DNA of 64,000 nt, taken from Streptomyces collinus Tu 365 (GTDB taxonomy: Bacteria; Actinomycetota; Actinomycetes; Streptomycetales; Streptomycetaceae). The stretch spans positions 4,918,170 to 4,982,169 of the forward strand of contig NC_021985.1 of the NCBI RefSeq assembly GCF_000444875.1, given 5' to 3'. The notes beneath the pieces were generated by a model. The model was not told the DNA's origin. It saw only the letters and a list, made by a program, of their open reading frames with translations, and did no database searches. The position numbers and the translations under genes are program-made. This document shows, one piece after another, positions 32,660-39,883 of this stretch. The stretch's first letter is position 1; the number at the start of each line of letters is the position of its first letter.

Positions 32660-33355
32660 GTGACCCGCGCTTCCCTGAACAAGCAGCCGCACGAAGTCGC
32701 CTCGATGTTCGACGACGTGGCGGAACGGTACGACCTGACCAACGACGTGCTGTCGCTCGGCCAGGACCGGCGCTGGCGCAAGGAGGTGGCGAAGGCGGTC
32801 GACGCGCGTCCCGCGCAGAAGATCCTCGACCTCGCGGCCGGCACCGCGACCTCCTCGCTGCCCTTCGCGCAGGCGGGCGCGTACGTGGTGCCCTGCGACT
32901 TCTCCCTCGGGATGCTCCAGGTCGGCAAGAAGCGCAACACCTGGCTGCCGTTCACGGCGGGCGACGCGACGCGGCTGCCGTTCCGGGACGACACCTTCGA
33001 CGCCGTCACCATCTCCTTCGGGCTGCGCAACGTGCAGGACACCGACGCGGCCCTGCGCGAGATGTACCGGGTGACCCGGCCCGGCGGCCGCGTGGTGATC
33101 TGCGAGTTCTCGCACCCGACCTGGGCGCCCTTCCGCACCGTCTACACCGAGTACCTGATGCGGGCGCTGCCGCCGGTCGCGCGCGCGGTGTCCTCGAACC
33201 CGGACGCGTACGTCTACCTCGCCGAGTCCATCCGGGCCTGGCCCGACCAGCCGGCCCTCGCCGAGCGGCTGCGCAAGGCGGGCTGGTCGAAGCCGGCCTG
33301 GCGCAACCTGACCGGCGGCGTGGTCGCGCTGCACCGGGCCTTCAAGGAGGGCTGA
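32660..33355 (+). CDS. menG: Demethylmenaquinone methyltransferase MenG (UbiE family)
   Basis: 231 residues from GTG 32660. EVASMFDDVAERYDLTNDVLSLGQDRRWR is the signature start of MenG/UbiE, ILDLAAGTATSSLPFA is SAM motif I, and ISFGLRNVQDTDAALREMYRVTRPGG the conserved later block. The C-terminus (AGWSKPAWRNLTGGVVALHRAFK) is normal. It C-methylates demethylmenaquinone using SAM in the last common step of the pathway. An in-frame start at 32633 is rejected because family proteins start here and AACAAT, a weak -10, sits six bases upstream. It converges on the PASTA gene. Confidence 0.95.
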   Translation: MTRASLNKQPHEVASMFDDVAERYDLTNDVLSLGQDRRWRKEVAKAVDARPAQKILDLAAGTATSSLPFAQAGAYVVPCDFSLGMLQVGKKRNTWLPFTAGDATRLPFRDDTFDAVTISFGLRNVQDTDAALREMYRVTRPGGRVVICEFSHPTWAPFRTVYTEYLMRALPPVARAVSSNPDAYVYLAESIRAWPDQPALAERLRKAGWSKPAWRNLTGGVVALHRAFKEG

Positions 33356-33389
33356 ACCCCGCCGGGCCGTGGGCGGCGCGGCGGCGCGC

Positions 33390-33725
33390 TCAGCGGTTGA
33401 TCATCTCGAAGGCGTCCCCGGGCTCGCCGAGTTCCCGCTGGACCCCTCCGGAGGGCGGCCGTGGGATGCGTGGCTCGCGCACGCCTCCGCCGCCCTCGCC
33501 CTCACCGAAGTCGAACCACACGTAGACCATCGAGTCCGGCGGCACCTCGGCGCCGGGCTGCGGATACTGGCGTACGACGTAGTCGACGACCGTGTGCGCG
33601 AAGTCGGGGCGGTCCGGCGCGTTGAGGAACAGGCCCCGCGCCCGGGCCGTTTCGCGCGCGTCCATGGCCATGAGGCCGACCAGACGAGGGACGCGCGTCT
33701 CAGGTGATTTGGGTGTTATACGCAA
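33390..33725 (-). CDS. Small PASTA-domain protein
   Basis: 111 residues from TTG 33725, which has GGGGGTGA four to five bases upstream; the frame is open to TTG 33824 (144 residues), with GTG 33821 as another option. One PASTA domain is visible: VPRLVGLMAMDARETARARGL, then DYVVRQYPQPGAEVPPDSMVYVWFDFG. The rest is a Pro/Gly-rich acidic tail. PASTA domains bind muropeptides when on kinases or PBPs, but here there is neither kinase, membrane helix nor signal peptide, so the protein is likely cytosolic and its ligand is unclear. Confidence 0.75.
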   Translation of the reverse strand: MRITPKSPETRVPRLVGLMAMDARETARARGLFLNAPDRPDFAHTVVDYVVRQYPQPGAEVPPDSMVYVWFDFGEGEGGGGVREPRIPRPPSGGVQRELGEPGDAFEMINR

Positions 33726-33845
33726 GATGTCACCCCCAGCGGTACTGGCAGGGTAACTCCGTGCCGGTGCCACCCGGAAGCTTCGGGTGGCTATCTGTAA
33801 CACTTGGTCACTTTCCGTCACCAAAGCGGTGATCGCCGGTTCCGG

Positions 33846-34352
33846 TCACAGGTCGAGCCGGTAGCAGTGCCCCTCCCGCTCCGAGGCCGGGGTCGTGAAC
33901 TGTTCCACGAGCCGCATGCCCAGCCGCCGGGTCACCGCGATGGAGCGGGTGTTGCGCGCGTCGACCATCGCCACCACGTGCGGCACCCCCGCCTCCCGCA
34001 GCCGGCCGAGGGTCTCCTCGGCCGCCGCCGAGGCGTACCCCAGGCCCCAGTGCGCCCGGCCGAGCCGCCAGCCGATCTCGATCTCGCCCGCCGGACCCCA
34101 CGCGTGCGGCCACGGCTGCGCGCCGGTGAAGCCGACGACGTCCCCGGAGCCGTCCAGCACCGACCACAGGCAGAACCCGCGCTCCGCGTCGTGCCGGCGC
34201 TGGCGCGCGGTCAGCTCCTCGTACACCGAGAGCTCGGCCGCGCGGCCACCGTGGAACTCCATGACCTCGGGGTCCGCGAAGACCCGGTGCCAGGCGAACG
34301 CGTCCTCGTCGGTGGGCACACGCAGCCGTACTGCGGGGAGAGCTCGGTTCAC
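33846..34352 (-). CDS. GNAT-family N-acetyltransferase (RimJ/RimL type)
   Basis: 168 residues from GTG 34352, with GAAGGG seven bases upstream (TTG 34379 is an alternative). LRVPTDEDAFAWHRVFADPEVMEF is the classic start of acetyltransf_3 proteins. IEIGWRLGRAHWGLGYASAAAEETL holds the acetyl-CoA loop, and VVAMVDARNTRSIAVTRRLGMRLVEQF is motif B. RimJ/RimL-type enzymes acetylate protein N-termini or small amines. It is divergent from the MenJ-like gene (98 bases between starts). Confidence 0.9.
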   Translation of the reverse strand: MNRALPAVRLRVPTDEDAFAWHRVFADPEVMEFHGGRAAELSVYEELTARQRRHDAERGFCLWSVLDGSGDVVGFTGAQPWPHAWGPAGEIEIGWRLGRAHWGLGYASAAAEETLGRLREAGVPHVVAMVDARNTRSIAVTRRLGMRLVEQFTTPASEREGHCYRLDL

Positions 34353-34389
34353 TGGGCAGCCCTTCAGCCGGGTGATCAATTCTGCTGAA

Positions 34390-34395
34390 TAGACT
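34390..34395 (+). promoter_or_regulatory. Probable -10 box for the MenJ-like gene
   Basis: TAGACT; transcription would begin near 34402, inside the upstream ATG at 34400. That makes ATG 34400 unlikely and favours GTG 34451 with its GGGGAG site. Confidence 0.4.
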
Positions 34396-34450
34396 GCCCA
34401 TGTCCAGTGCCGGTCGGCACGCAGATTTCAAACCTTGGGGAGATCCCGCC

Positions 34451-35734
34451 GTGACCGAGCCCCTCTCCGAAAACACCGCCGATGTGATCGTCGTCGGCGC
34501 GGGGCCAGCCGGCTCCACGACCGCGTACCACCTCGCCAAGGCCGGTCTCGACGTACTGCTGCTGGAGAAGACCGAGTTCCCGCGTGAGAAGGTCTGCGGC
34601 GACGGTCTCACCCCGCGCGCGGTCAAACAGCTCGTCGCCATGGGCATCGACATCTCCGAGGAGGCCGGCTGGCTGCGCAACAAGGGCCTGCGCATCATCG
34701 GCGGCGGCAGCCGTCTCCAGCTCGACTGGCCCGATCTGGCCTCCTTCCCGAACTACGGCCTCGTCCGCAAGCGCGACGACTTCGACGAGCAGCTCGCCCG
34801 CAACGCCCAGAAGGCCGGCGCCCGCCTGTACGAGCGCTGCAACGTCTCCGGCCCCGTCGTCGACGACCGCACCGGCCGCATCACCGGCGTGACCGCCAAG
34901 CTCGGCGAGGAGAAGCGCGAGGTCACCTTCCACGCGCCGCTCGTCGTCGCCGCCGACGGCAACTCCACCCGCCTGTCCCTCGCGATGGGCCTGCACCGCC
35001 GCGAGGACCGTCCGATGGGCGTCGCGGTCCGCACGTACTTCGAGAGCCCCCGGCACGAGGACGACTACCTGGAGTCCTGGCTGGAGCTGTGGGACCGGCG
35101 CGGCGCCCAGGACCGCCTGCTGCCCGGCTACGGCTGGATCTTCGGCATGGGCGACGGCACCTCCAACGTCGGCCTCGGCGTCCTCAACACCTCCGCCTCC
35201 TTCAAGGAGCTGGACTGGCGCGAGATCCTCAAGGCCTGGTGCGCCTCCATGCCCGAGGACTGGGGGTACACCCCCGAGAACATGACCGGCCCGATCCGCG
35301 GCGCCGCCCTGCCCATGGCCTTCAACCGCCAGCCGCACTACACCAAGGGCCTGCTGCTCGTCGGCGACGCCGGCGGCCTGGTGAACCCCTTCAACGGCGA
35401 GGGCATCGCCTACGCCATGGAGTCCGGCCAGCTCGCCGCCGACGTCGTCGTGCAGGCCCACGCGCGGGCGACGCCCGCCCAGCGGGAGATCGCGCTCCAG
35501 CGCTACCCGCGCGTCCTCAAGGACACCTACGGCGGCTACTACAGCCTCGGCCGCGCCTTCGTGAAGCTCATCGGCAACCCGAAGGTCATGCAGATCGCCG
35601 CCCAGCGCGGTCTCACCCACCCGATGCTGATGAAGTTCACCCTCAAGCTGCTGGCGAACCTCACCGACCCCACCGGCGGCGACGCCATGGACCGCATCAT
35701 CAACGGCCTGAGCAGGGTGGCCCCGAAGGCCTGA
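34451..35734 (+). CDS. Geranylgeranyl-reductase-family FAD oxidoreductase, probable menaquinone reductase (MenJ-like)
   Basis: 427 residues from GTG 34451 (GGGGAG eight bases upstream; ATG 34400 would be mRNA-start-proximal). The FAD-binding motif DVIVVGAGPAGSTTAYHLAKAG and the later GLLLVGDAGGLVNPFNGEGIAYAMESG are diagnostic of the GGR family, with KVCGDGLTPRAV near residue 55. In mycobacteria MenJ of this family saturates the beta-isoprene unit of menaquinone. Streptomyces make partially saturated MK-9, and menG and nuo flank this gene, so I infer the same role. Other isoprenoid substrates cannot be excluded. Confidence 0.85.
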   Translation: MTEPLSENTADVIVVGAGPAGSTTAYHLAKAGLDVLLLEKTEFPREKVCGDGLTPRAVKQLVAMGIDISEEAGWLRNKGLRIIGGGSRLQLDWPDLASFPNYGLVRKRDDFDEQLARNAQKAGARLYERCNVSGPVVDDRTGRITGVTAKLGEEKREVTFHAPLVVAADGNSTRLSLAMGLHRREDRPMGVAVRTYFESPRHEDDYLESWLELWDRRGAQDRLLPGYGWIFGMGDGTSNVGLGVLNTSASFKELDWREILKAWCASMPEDWGYTPENMTGPIRGAALPMAFNRQPHYTKGLLLVGDAGGLVNPFNGEGIAYAMESGQLAADVVVQAHARATPAQREIALQRYPRVLKDTYGGYYSLGRAFVKLIGNPKVMQIAAQRGLTHPMLMKFTLKLLANLTDPTGGDAMDRIINGLSRVAPKA

Positions 35735-35783
35735 GCCCTCGCGGGGGCCGTCGTGGGGGGCCTTCGCGGGTCCTGGGCCCGGC

Positions 35784-36407
35784 TCAGCCGCTCAGCTGCT
35801 CGGCCCTGGCGGCCCGGCGGGCGAACACCTCGTCCCGCCGGTCCGCCATCTGCCGCAACGCGTCCTTCTTCTCCCGTTTCGAGAGCCGGTCCAGGTAGAT
35901 GTGGCCCTCGGTGTGGTCGGTCTCGTGGACCAGGCAGCGCGCGAAGTACCCCGTGCCCTCGATCAGCAGCGGGTTGCCGTCCCTGTCCTGCCCGCGCACC
36001 ACGGCGCGTTCGGGCCGGGGCACGTCCATCACGGCACCCGGCACGGACAGGCACCCCTCGCCCTCGTCGATCAGCCGCCGCCCGGCCGAGGCGGCCTCCA
36101 GCACCGGATTGACGATATGCCCGACATGACGGACACCGTCGTCGTCGGGGCAGTCGTACACGAACAGCCGCAGATCCACCCCGACCTGATTGGCCGCCAG
36201 TCCCGCGCCCTCGGCGACGTACATGGTGAGGAACATGTCGTCGATGAGCGCGGCGAGGTCGGGCCCGAACTCGGTCACGTCCCGGCAGGGCCGGTGCAGG
36301 ACCTCCTCGCCGACCTCGGTGATGCGGCGCACCGCGCCGCGCCCGGCCTCGGGGGCGTGGCGGGGGTAGTGGTCGGCGGGGGCGCCCTGTACGAACACAC
36401 TGGGCAT
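35784..36407 (-). CDS. def: Peptide deformylase
   Basis: 207 residues with all three deformylase motifs: GAGLAANQ (67-74), EGCLS (117-121, Cys metal ligand) and HETDH (161-165, two His ligands and catalytic Glu). The enzyme removes the formyl group from nascent N-terminal Met. It is slightly longer than the E. coli protein, by an N-terminal extension of about 20 residues and a C-terminal one. Streptomyces usually have several def paralogues, so this may not be the essential copy. It lies downstream of NlpC/P60 on the same strand but behind a terminator. Confidence 0.94.
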   Translation of the reverse strand: MPSVFVQGAPADHYPRHAPEAGRGAVRRITEVGEEVLHRPCRDVTEFGPDLAALIDDMFLTMYVAEGAGLAANQVGVDLRLFVYDCPDDDGVRHVGHIVNPVLEAASAGRRLIDEGEGCLSVPGAVMDVPRPERAVVRGQDRDGNPLLIEGTGYFARCLVHETDHTEGHIYLDRLSKREKKDALRQMADRRDEVFARRAARAEQLSG

Positions 36408-36497
36408 CGCTGTGTCTCCCTGCGTCGTGAGGATGTGCGTCTCATGACAACAGAACGGGCCCGGCCGTCACAGGGGCACGCCGGACACGCGGGACCC

Positions 36498-36537
36498 GCC
36501 GGAACCGGCCGGGAGGCGCCGGAACCGGCCGGGAGGC
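36498..36537. repeat. Two perfect 20-bp direct repeats upstream of def
   Basis: GCCGGAACCGGCCGGGAGGC occurs at 36498-36517 and 36518-36537 with no gap. It lies between the def start (36407) and the NlpC/P60 terminator. Each unit contains the dyad CCGGAACCGG-like core. It may be an operator or a slipped duplication. Confidence 0.6.
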
Positions 36538-36567
36538 GCCGTACACGCCCTCCGGCGGGTACGCCGA

Positions 36568-36598
36568 AGGGCCGCTGCCCCCAAGCGGCTGCGGCCCT
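36568..36598 (-). terminator. Hairpin terminator after the NlpC/P60 gene
   Basis: AGGGCCGC (36568-36575) pairs with GCGGCCCT (36591-36598); GCCGCT/AGCGGC gives an alternative inner pairing. It lies 28 bases after the NlpC/P60 stop on the minus strand. Confidence 0.65.
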
Positions 36599-36625
36599 GC
36601 GTGCGTGAGACGGCGTCCCGGATGC

Positions 36626-37477
36626 TCAGAGCACCCGCACGGCGCCGGTCGGCGGGTCGTACGACAGCGGGTGCTCCCCGACGCCGCTGGACGGGTTCTG
36701 CGCGCCGACGAACATGCCGTCGCCCACGTACACCGCCACGTGGTACGCGCTGCCCGCGCTGCCCCAGTACAGGATGTCGCCCGGCTGCAGGTTGCTCAGC
36801 GAGACCTGGGTGCCGGCGGTCGACTGGTCCTGGGAGACGCGCGGCAGGCTGATGCCCACCTGCTTGAAGGCCGTCTGCACCAGACCGGAGCAGTCGTAGG
36901 CCGAGGGGCCGGTGGCGCCGGAGACGTACGCCTTGCCGATCTGCGCCTTCACGAAGTTCACGACGGCGGCGGCCGAACCGGTGGCCGTGGACGTGCTGGT
37001 GGAGGTGGAGGTCGAGACGTCGGCGCCCGCCGTGGTGGAGAGCGTCGTCCGCTCCGCGTTGCGCGAGGCGCGCGCCGCGGCGGCCTTCCGGGCGGCCTCC
37101 TGGGCCTTCTTCTTGGCTTCCGCCGCCTTCTGCTTCGCGTCCGCCAGGTCCGACTTGGCCTGCTTGGCGGCGTTTGCGGCGGCCGCGTCACGCTCGGCCT
37201 GCAGCTGGTAGTTGGCGGCGGCCTGCTGCGTGGCGTCAGCGGACTGGGCGACCTGGGCGGCCAGGTCGGCCGTCAGGGTGGGCAGTTCGAGGGTCTGCGT
37301 CACGGGCTCGGCGGCGTTCGCCGAGCCGGCCGCCCCGGCTACTGCCAGGGTGCCGAGAACGCCACCGGCAACTCCCGCCCGCATCGCGATGGTGGACGCG
37401 CTGCGGCGGGGCTTCCGGTGGCTGCGTATGTGAGCGGTGTGGGACATGGGAACAACCGGTACCAGGGGCTCCTTCAT
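36626..37477 (-). CDS. NlpC/P60 (C40) peptidoglycan endopeptidase, secreted
   Basis: 283 residues from ATG 37477 (TTGAAGA just upstream); ATG 37447 (273 aa, MSHTAHIRSH) and GTG 37504 are alternatives. A signal sequence (MRAGVAGGVLGTLAVAGAAGSANAA region) is followed by a long Ala/Lys coiled coil (ADAKQKAAEAKKKAQEAARK). The C-terminal C40 domain has the catalytic Cys in SAYDCSGLVQTAFKQVG, RVSQDQ and the His in AYHVAVYVGDG. These enzymes cleave the gamma-D-Glu-DAP bond in cell-wall peptides; the coiled coil may regulate access as in RipA. It is divergent from nuoA. Confidence 0.92.
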   Translation of the reverse strand: MKEPLVPVVPMSHTAHIRSHRKPRRSASTIAMRAGVAGGVLGTLAVAGAAGSANAAEPVTQTLELPTLTADLAAQVAQSADATQQAAANYQLQAERDAAAANAAKQAKSDLADAKQKAAEAKKKAQEAARKAAAARASRNAERTTLSTTAGADVSTSTSTSTSTATGSAAAVVNFVKAQIGKAYVSGATGPSAYDCSGLVQTAFKQVGISLPRVSQDQSTAGTQVSLSNLQPGDILYWGSAGSAYHVAVYVGDGMFVGAQNPSSGVGEHPLSYDPPTGAVRVL

Positions 37478-38046
37478 ATCTTCAAGAAACGTGTGGTGCG
37501 CCACAGTTACTCAATCGAGGCCGGAAAACCCGGGCGCGTCACTCTTTATTGACGCCGTAACGGACATTGCGGACCCACACGATCAAGCCCTTGATCACGG
37601 TCTTTGATCATTAAGTCCGAATTGCGGCGCGCCTACCATCGGTTGGGGTGGATGGCCAAGCCCCGTTCTCAGACGACTCTCATGGATGTGGCGGAGGTCA
37701 CGGAACGGATGCCCGGAGGGCGGCGTCTCGCGCGCCCGGCAGTTCGTGAACGCGTGCACGCGTCCGCACCCCGTCCACATCGCGCCCCGGACCTCCCCCT
37801 GACGTGTGAACGCGGCTCTCTATCAGGGGGCACCGTCCAACGCCAATTTGCATGCAGCGGAACTCTCTTGATATGGAGACGCCCCTTCTGGCCTGCGATG
37901 ACGAGCGAAAATGTCACTTCTGGTGATCAGCTGAACGCTTCGCGTGCGAAGATCACCCATCATCCGACTTCATGATCCTTCGTCAGGTGGTGGAGATCAC
38001 AAAGCTTGTGTAATACCCCGTGTCGCAGATCACAGAGCGGCAGGCA

Positions 38047-38052
38047 TAAGAT
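38047..38052 (+). promoter_or_regulatory. Probable nuo operon -10 box
   Basis: TAAGAT, with no good -35. Transcription would start near 38059, nine bases upstream of the Rex site and 134 bases before nuoA. Confidence 0.45.
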
Positions 38053-38067
38053 GCGAGGCAGTTGGGC

Positions 38068-38085
38068 TTGTGACCTGCTTCACAT
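38068..38085. promoter_or_regulatory. Rex (NAD+/NADH redox repressor) operator of the nuo operon
   Basis: TTGTGACCTGCTTCACAT: TGTGA and TCACA arms spaced six bases, close to the Rex consensus TTGTGAA-N4-TTCACAA. In Streptomyces coelicolor the nuo operon is a reported Rex target. The site is just downstream of the probable start, so bound Rex would block elongation or initiation when NADH is low. Confidence 0.85.
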
Positions 38086-38192
38086 GTTCTCGATCTTCGC
38101 TCGCGACGGGCGTGGCGCGAGGGACCGGTGGGACGGACGTGAGCCCAGTGCAACCGCCAGCAGTCAGCGCCGACTGAGAGGAGCGAGGAGCG

Positions 38193-38552
38193 GTGAACGC
38201 GTATGCGCCCATCCTCGTACTGGGAGCCCTCGGGGCAGGCTTTGCGATCTTCTCCGTGGTCATGGCCACGCTGATCGGTCCGAAGCGGTACAACCGGGCC
38301 AAACTCGAGGCCTACGAGTGCGGCATCGAGCCGACCCCCACGCCGGCCGGCGGCGGGCGCTTCCCCATCAAGTACTACCTGACGGCGATGCTCTTCATCG
38401 TCTTCGACATCGAGATCGTCTTCCTCTACCCCTGGGCCGTCACCTTCGACGCCCTGGGTGTTTTCGGGCTCGTGGAGATGCTGCTCTTCGTGCTCACCGT
38501 CTTCGTCGCGTACGCGTACGTATGGCGGCGCGGCGGCCTGGAATGGGACTGA
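38193..38552 (+). CDS. nuoA: NADH-quinone oxidoreductase subunit A
   Basis: 119 residues, three transmembrane helices. AKLEAYECGIEPTPT with the conserved Cys, and FDIEIVFLYPWAV with acidic residues in helix 2, are the ND3/NuoA signatures; they lie near the quinone-site entrance. GAGGAGCG precedes GTG 38193. It is the first gene of the nuoA-N operon behind the Rex site. Confidence 0.97.
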   Translation: MNAYAPILVLGALGAGFAIFSVVMATLIGPKRYNRAKLEAYECGIEPTPTPAGGGRFPIKYYLTAMLFIVFDIEIVFLYPWAVTFDALGVFGLVEMLLFVLTVFVAYAYVWRRGGLEWD

Positions 38553-38567
38553 GGGGCCTTTAGAGAC

Positions 38568-39122
38568 ATGGGACTCGAAGAAAAGCTGCCGAGCGGCTTC
38601 CTGCTCACCACCGTCGAGCAGGCCGCGGGCTGGGTGCGCAAGGCGTCCGTCTTCCCGGCCACGTTCGGCCTGGCCTGCTGCGCCATCGAGATGATGACCA
38701 CCGGCGCCGGACGCTACGACCTCGCGCGCTTCGGCATGGAGGTCTTCCGCGGCTCGCCGCGCCAGGCGGACCTGATGATCGTCGCCGGCCGGGTGAGCCA
38801 GAAGATGGCGCCGGTGCTCAGGCAGGTCTACGACCAGATGCCGGCCCCGAAGTGGGTGATCTCCATGGGCGTCTGCGCCTCCTCGGGCGGCATGTTCAAC
38901 AACTACGCGATCGTCCAGGGCGTCGACCACATCGTCCCGGTCGACATCTATCTCCCCGGCTGCCCGCCCCGGCCCGAGATGCTGATGGACGCGATCCTCA
39001 AGCTCCACCAGAAGATCCAGTCCTCCAAGCTCGGCGTGAACGCCGAGGAAGCGGCCCGCGAGGCGGAGGAGGCGGCGCTCAAGGCCCTGCCCACGATCGA
39101 GATGAAGGGGCTGCTGCGGTGA
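38568..39122 (+). CDS. nuoB: NADH-quinone oxidoreductase subunit B
   Basis: 184 residues. Ligands of the terminal 4Fe-4S cluster N2 are present: the adjacent cysteines in FGLACCAIEMM, the Cys in SMGVCASSGGMF and the Cys in YLPGCPPRPE. It passes electrons to menaquinone. The last 25 residues are Ala/Glu-rich. Its stop overlaps the nuoC start (GTGA). Confidence 0.97.
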   Translation: MGLEEKLPSGFLLTTVEQAAGWVRKASVFPATFGLACCAIEMMTTGAGRYDLARFGMEVFRGSPRQADLMIVAGRVSQKMAPVLRQVYDQMPAPKWVISMGVCASSGGMFNNYAIVQGVDHIVPVDIYLPGCPPRPEMLMDAILKLHQKIQSSKLGVNAEEAAREAEEAALKALPTIEMKGLLR

Positions 39123-39883
39123 GCGACGGACACGGCACCAACGGCGCCGACGGGTCCGCGAACGGGGTGAACCCCGAGAAGGACCTCTCCGCCTCCAACC
39201 TCCCCGGCCAGCGCGGCCAGGGCGGTGAGGAGATCCGCGTCCAGCGCGGCATGTTCGGCGCCGACAACGGCGGCGACACCTCCGGCTACGGCGGACTGGT
39301 CCGCTCGGTCCGGCTCCCCGGGCCCGCGGCCCGGCCCTACGGCGGCTGGTTCGACGAGGTCGCCGACGAGCTGGAGGGCGCGCTGGAGGAGCAGGGACTG
39401 CTCCCCGGCAACGCCATCGAGAAGACGGTCGTCGACCGCGGCGAGATCACGTTCCACATCGAGCGCGAGCACCTGGTCCGCGTCGCCCGCACCCTGCGCG
39501 ACGACCCCGCCCTGCGCTTCGAGCTGTGCACGGGCGTCAGCGGCGTCCACTACCCGCACGACAAGGGCCGCGAGCTGCACGCCGTCTACCACCTGCGCTC
39601 GATCACCCACAACCGGCTCGTCCGGCTGGAGGTCAGCGCCCCGGACGGCGACCCGCGCATCCCGTCGCTGGTCCCCGTCTACCCGACGAACGACTGGCAC
39701 GAGCGCGAGACGTACGACTTCTTCGGAATCGTCTTCGACGGCCACCCGGCCCTGACGCGGATCATGATGCCGGACGACTGGCAGGGCCACCCGCAGCGCA
39801 AGGACTACCCCCTCGGCGGCATCCCCGTCGAGTACAAGGGCGCCCAGATCCCGGCTCCGGACCAGCGGAGGTCGTACTCGTGA
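39119..39883 (+). CDS. nuoC: NADH-quinone oxidoreductase subunit C
   Basis: 254 residues from GTG 39119. The conserved 30-kDa core is at the end: YPTNDWHERETYDFFGIVF and RIMMPDDWQGHPQRKDYPLGG. Residues 1-75 are a low-complexity extension (DGHGTNGADGSANGV, LPGQRGQGGEEI) that standard NuoC lacks. The core packs between NuoB and NuoD in the connecting part of the peripheral arm. Overlaps nuoB and nuoD by four bases each. Confidence 0.96.
   Translation: MSDGHGTNGADGSANGVNPEKDLSASNLPGQRGQGGEEIRVQRGMFGADNGGDTSGYGGLVRSVRLPGPAARPYGGWFDEVADELEGALEEQGLLPGNAIEKTVVDRGEITFHIEREHLVRVARTLRDDPALRFELCTGVSGVHYPHDKGRELHAVYHLRSITHNRLVRLEVSAPDGDPRIPSLVPVYPTNDWHERETYDFFGIVFDGHPALTRIMMPDDWQGHPQRKDYPLGGIPVEYKGAQIPAPDQRRSYS

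Larger units (their letters stand above)
37478..38192. other. 715-base regulatory region between NlpC/P60 and nuoA
   Basis: No convincing gene. It contains GATCAAG-cc-CTTGATC (37581-37596) with a further TTTGATCA at 37603-37610; a compact hairpin CTTCGC-gt-GCGAAG (37938-37951) nested between GGTGATC (37922) and GATCACC (ending 37957); CACAA-agc-TTGTG (37999-38011); a possible nuo -10 at 38047 and a Rex site at 38068. The frame 37604-37975 lacks ribosome site and family features. The base composition is lower in GC than in the genes around it. Confidence 0.6.

Noticed and set aside
37447..37620. c-di-AMP (ydaO) riboswitch before the NlpC/P60 gene, as found before some Streptomyces wall hydrolases
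   Set aside because: The conserved ydaO core sequences and pairing elements could not be found; the distance to the start also seems short.
37604..37975. Possible 123-residue gene between NlpC/P60 and nuoA
   Set aside because: No ribosome site, no recognisable motif, base composition unlike coding sequence here, and it overlaps several palindromes.
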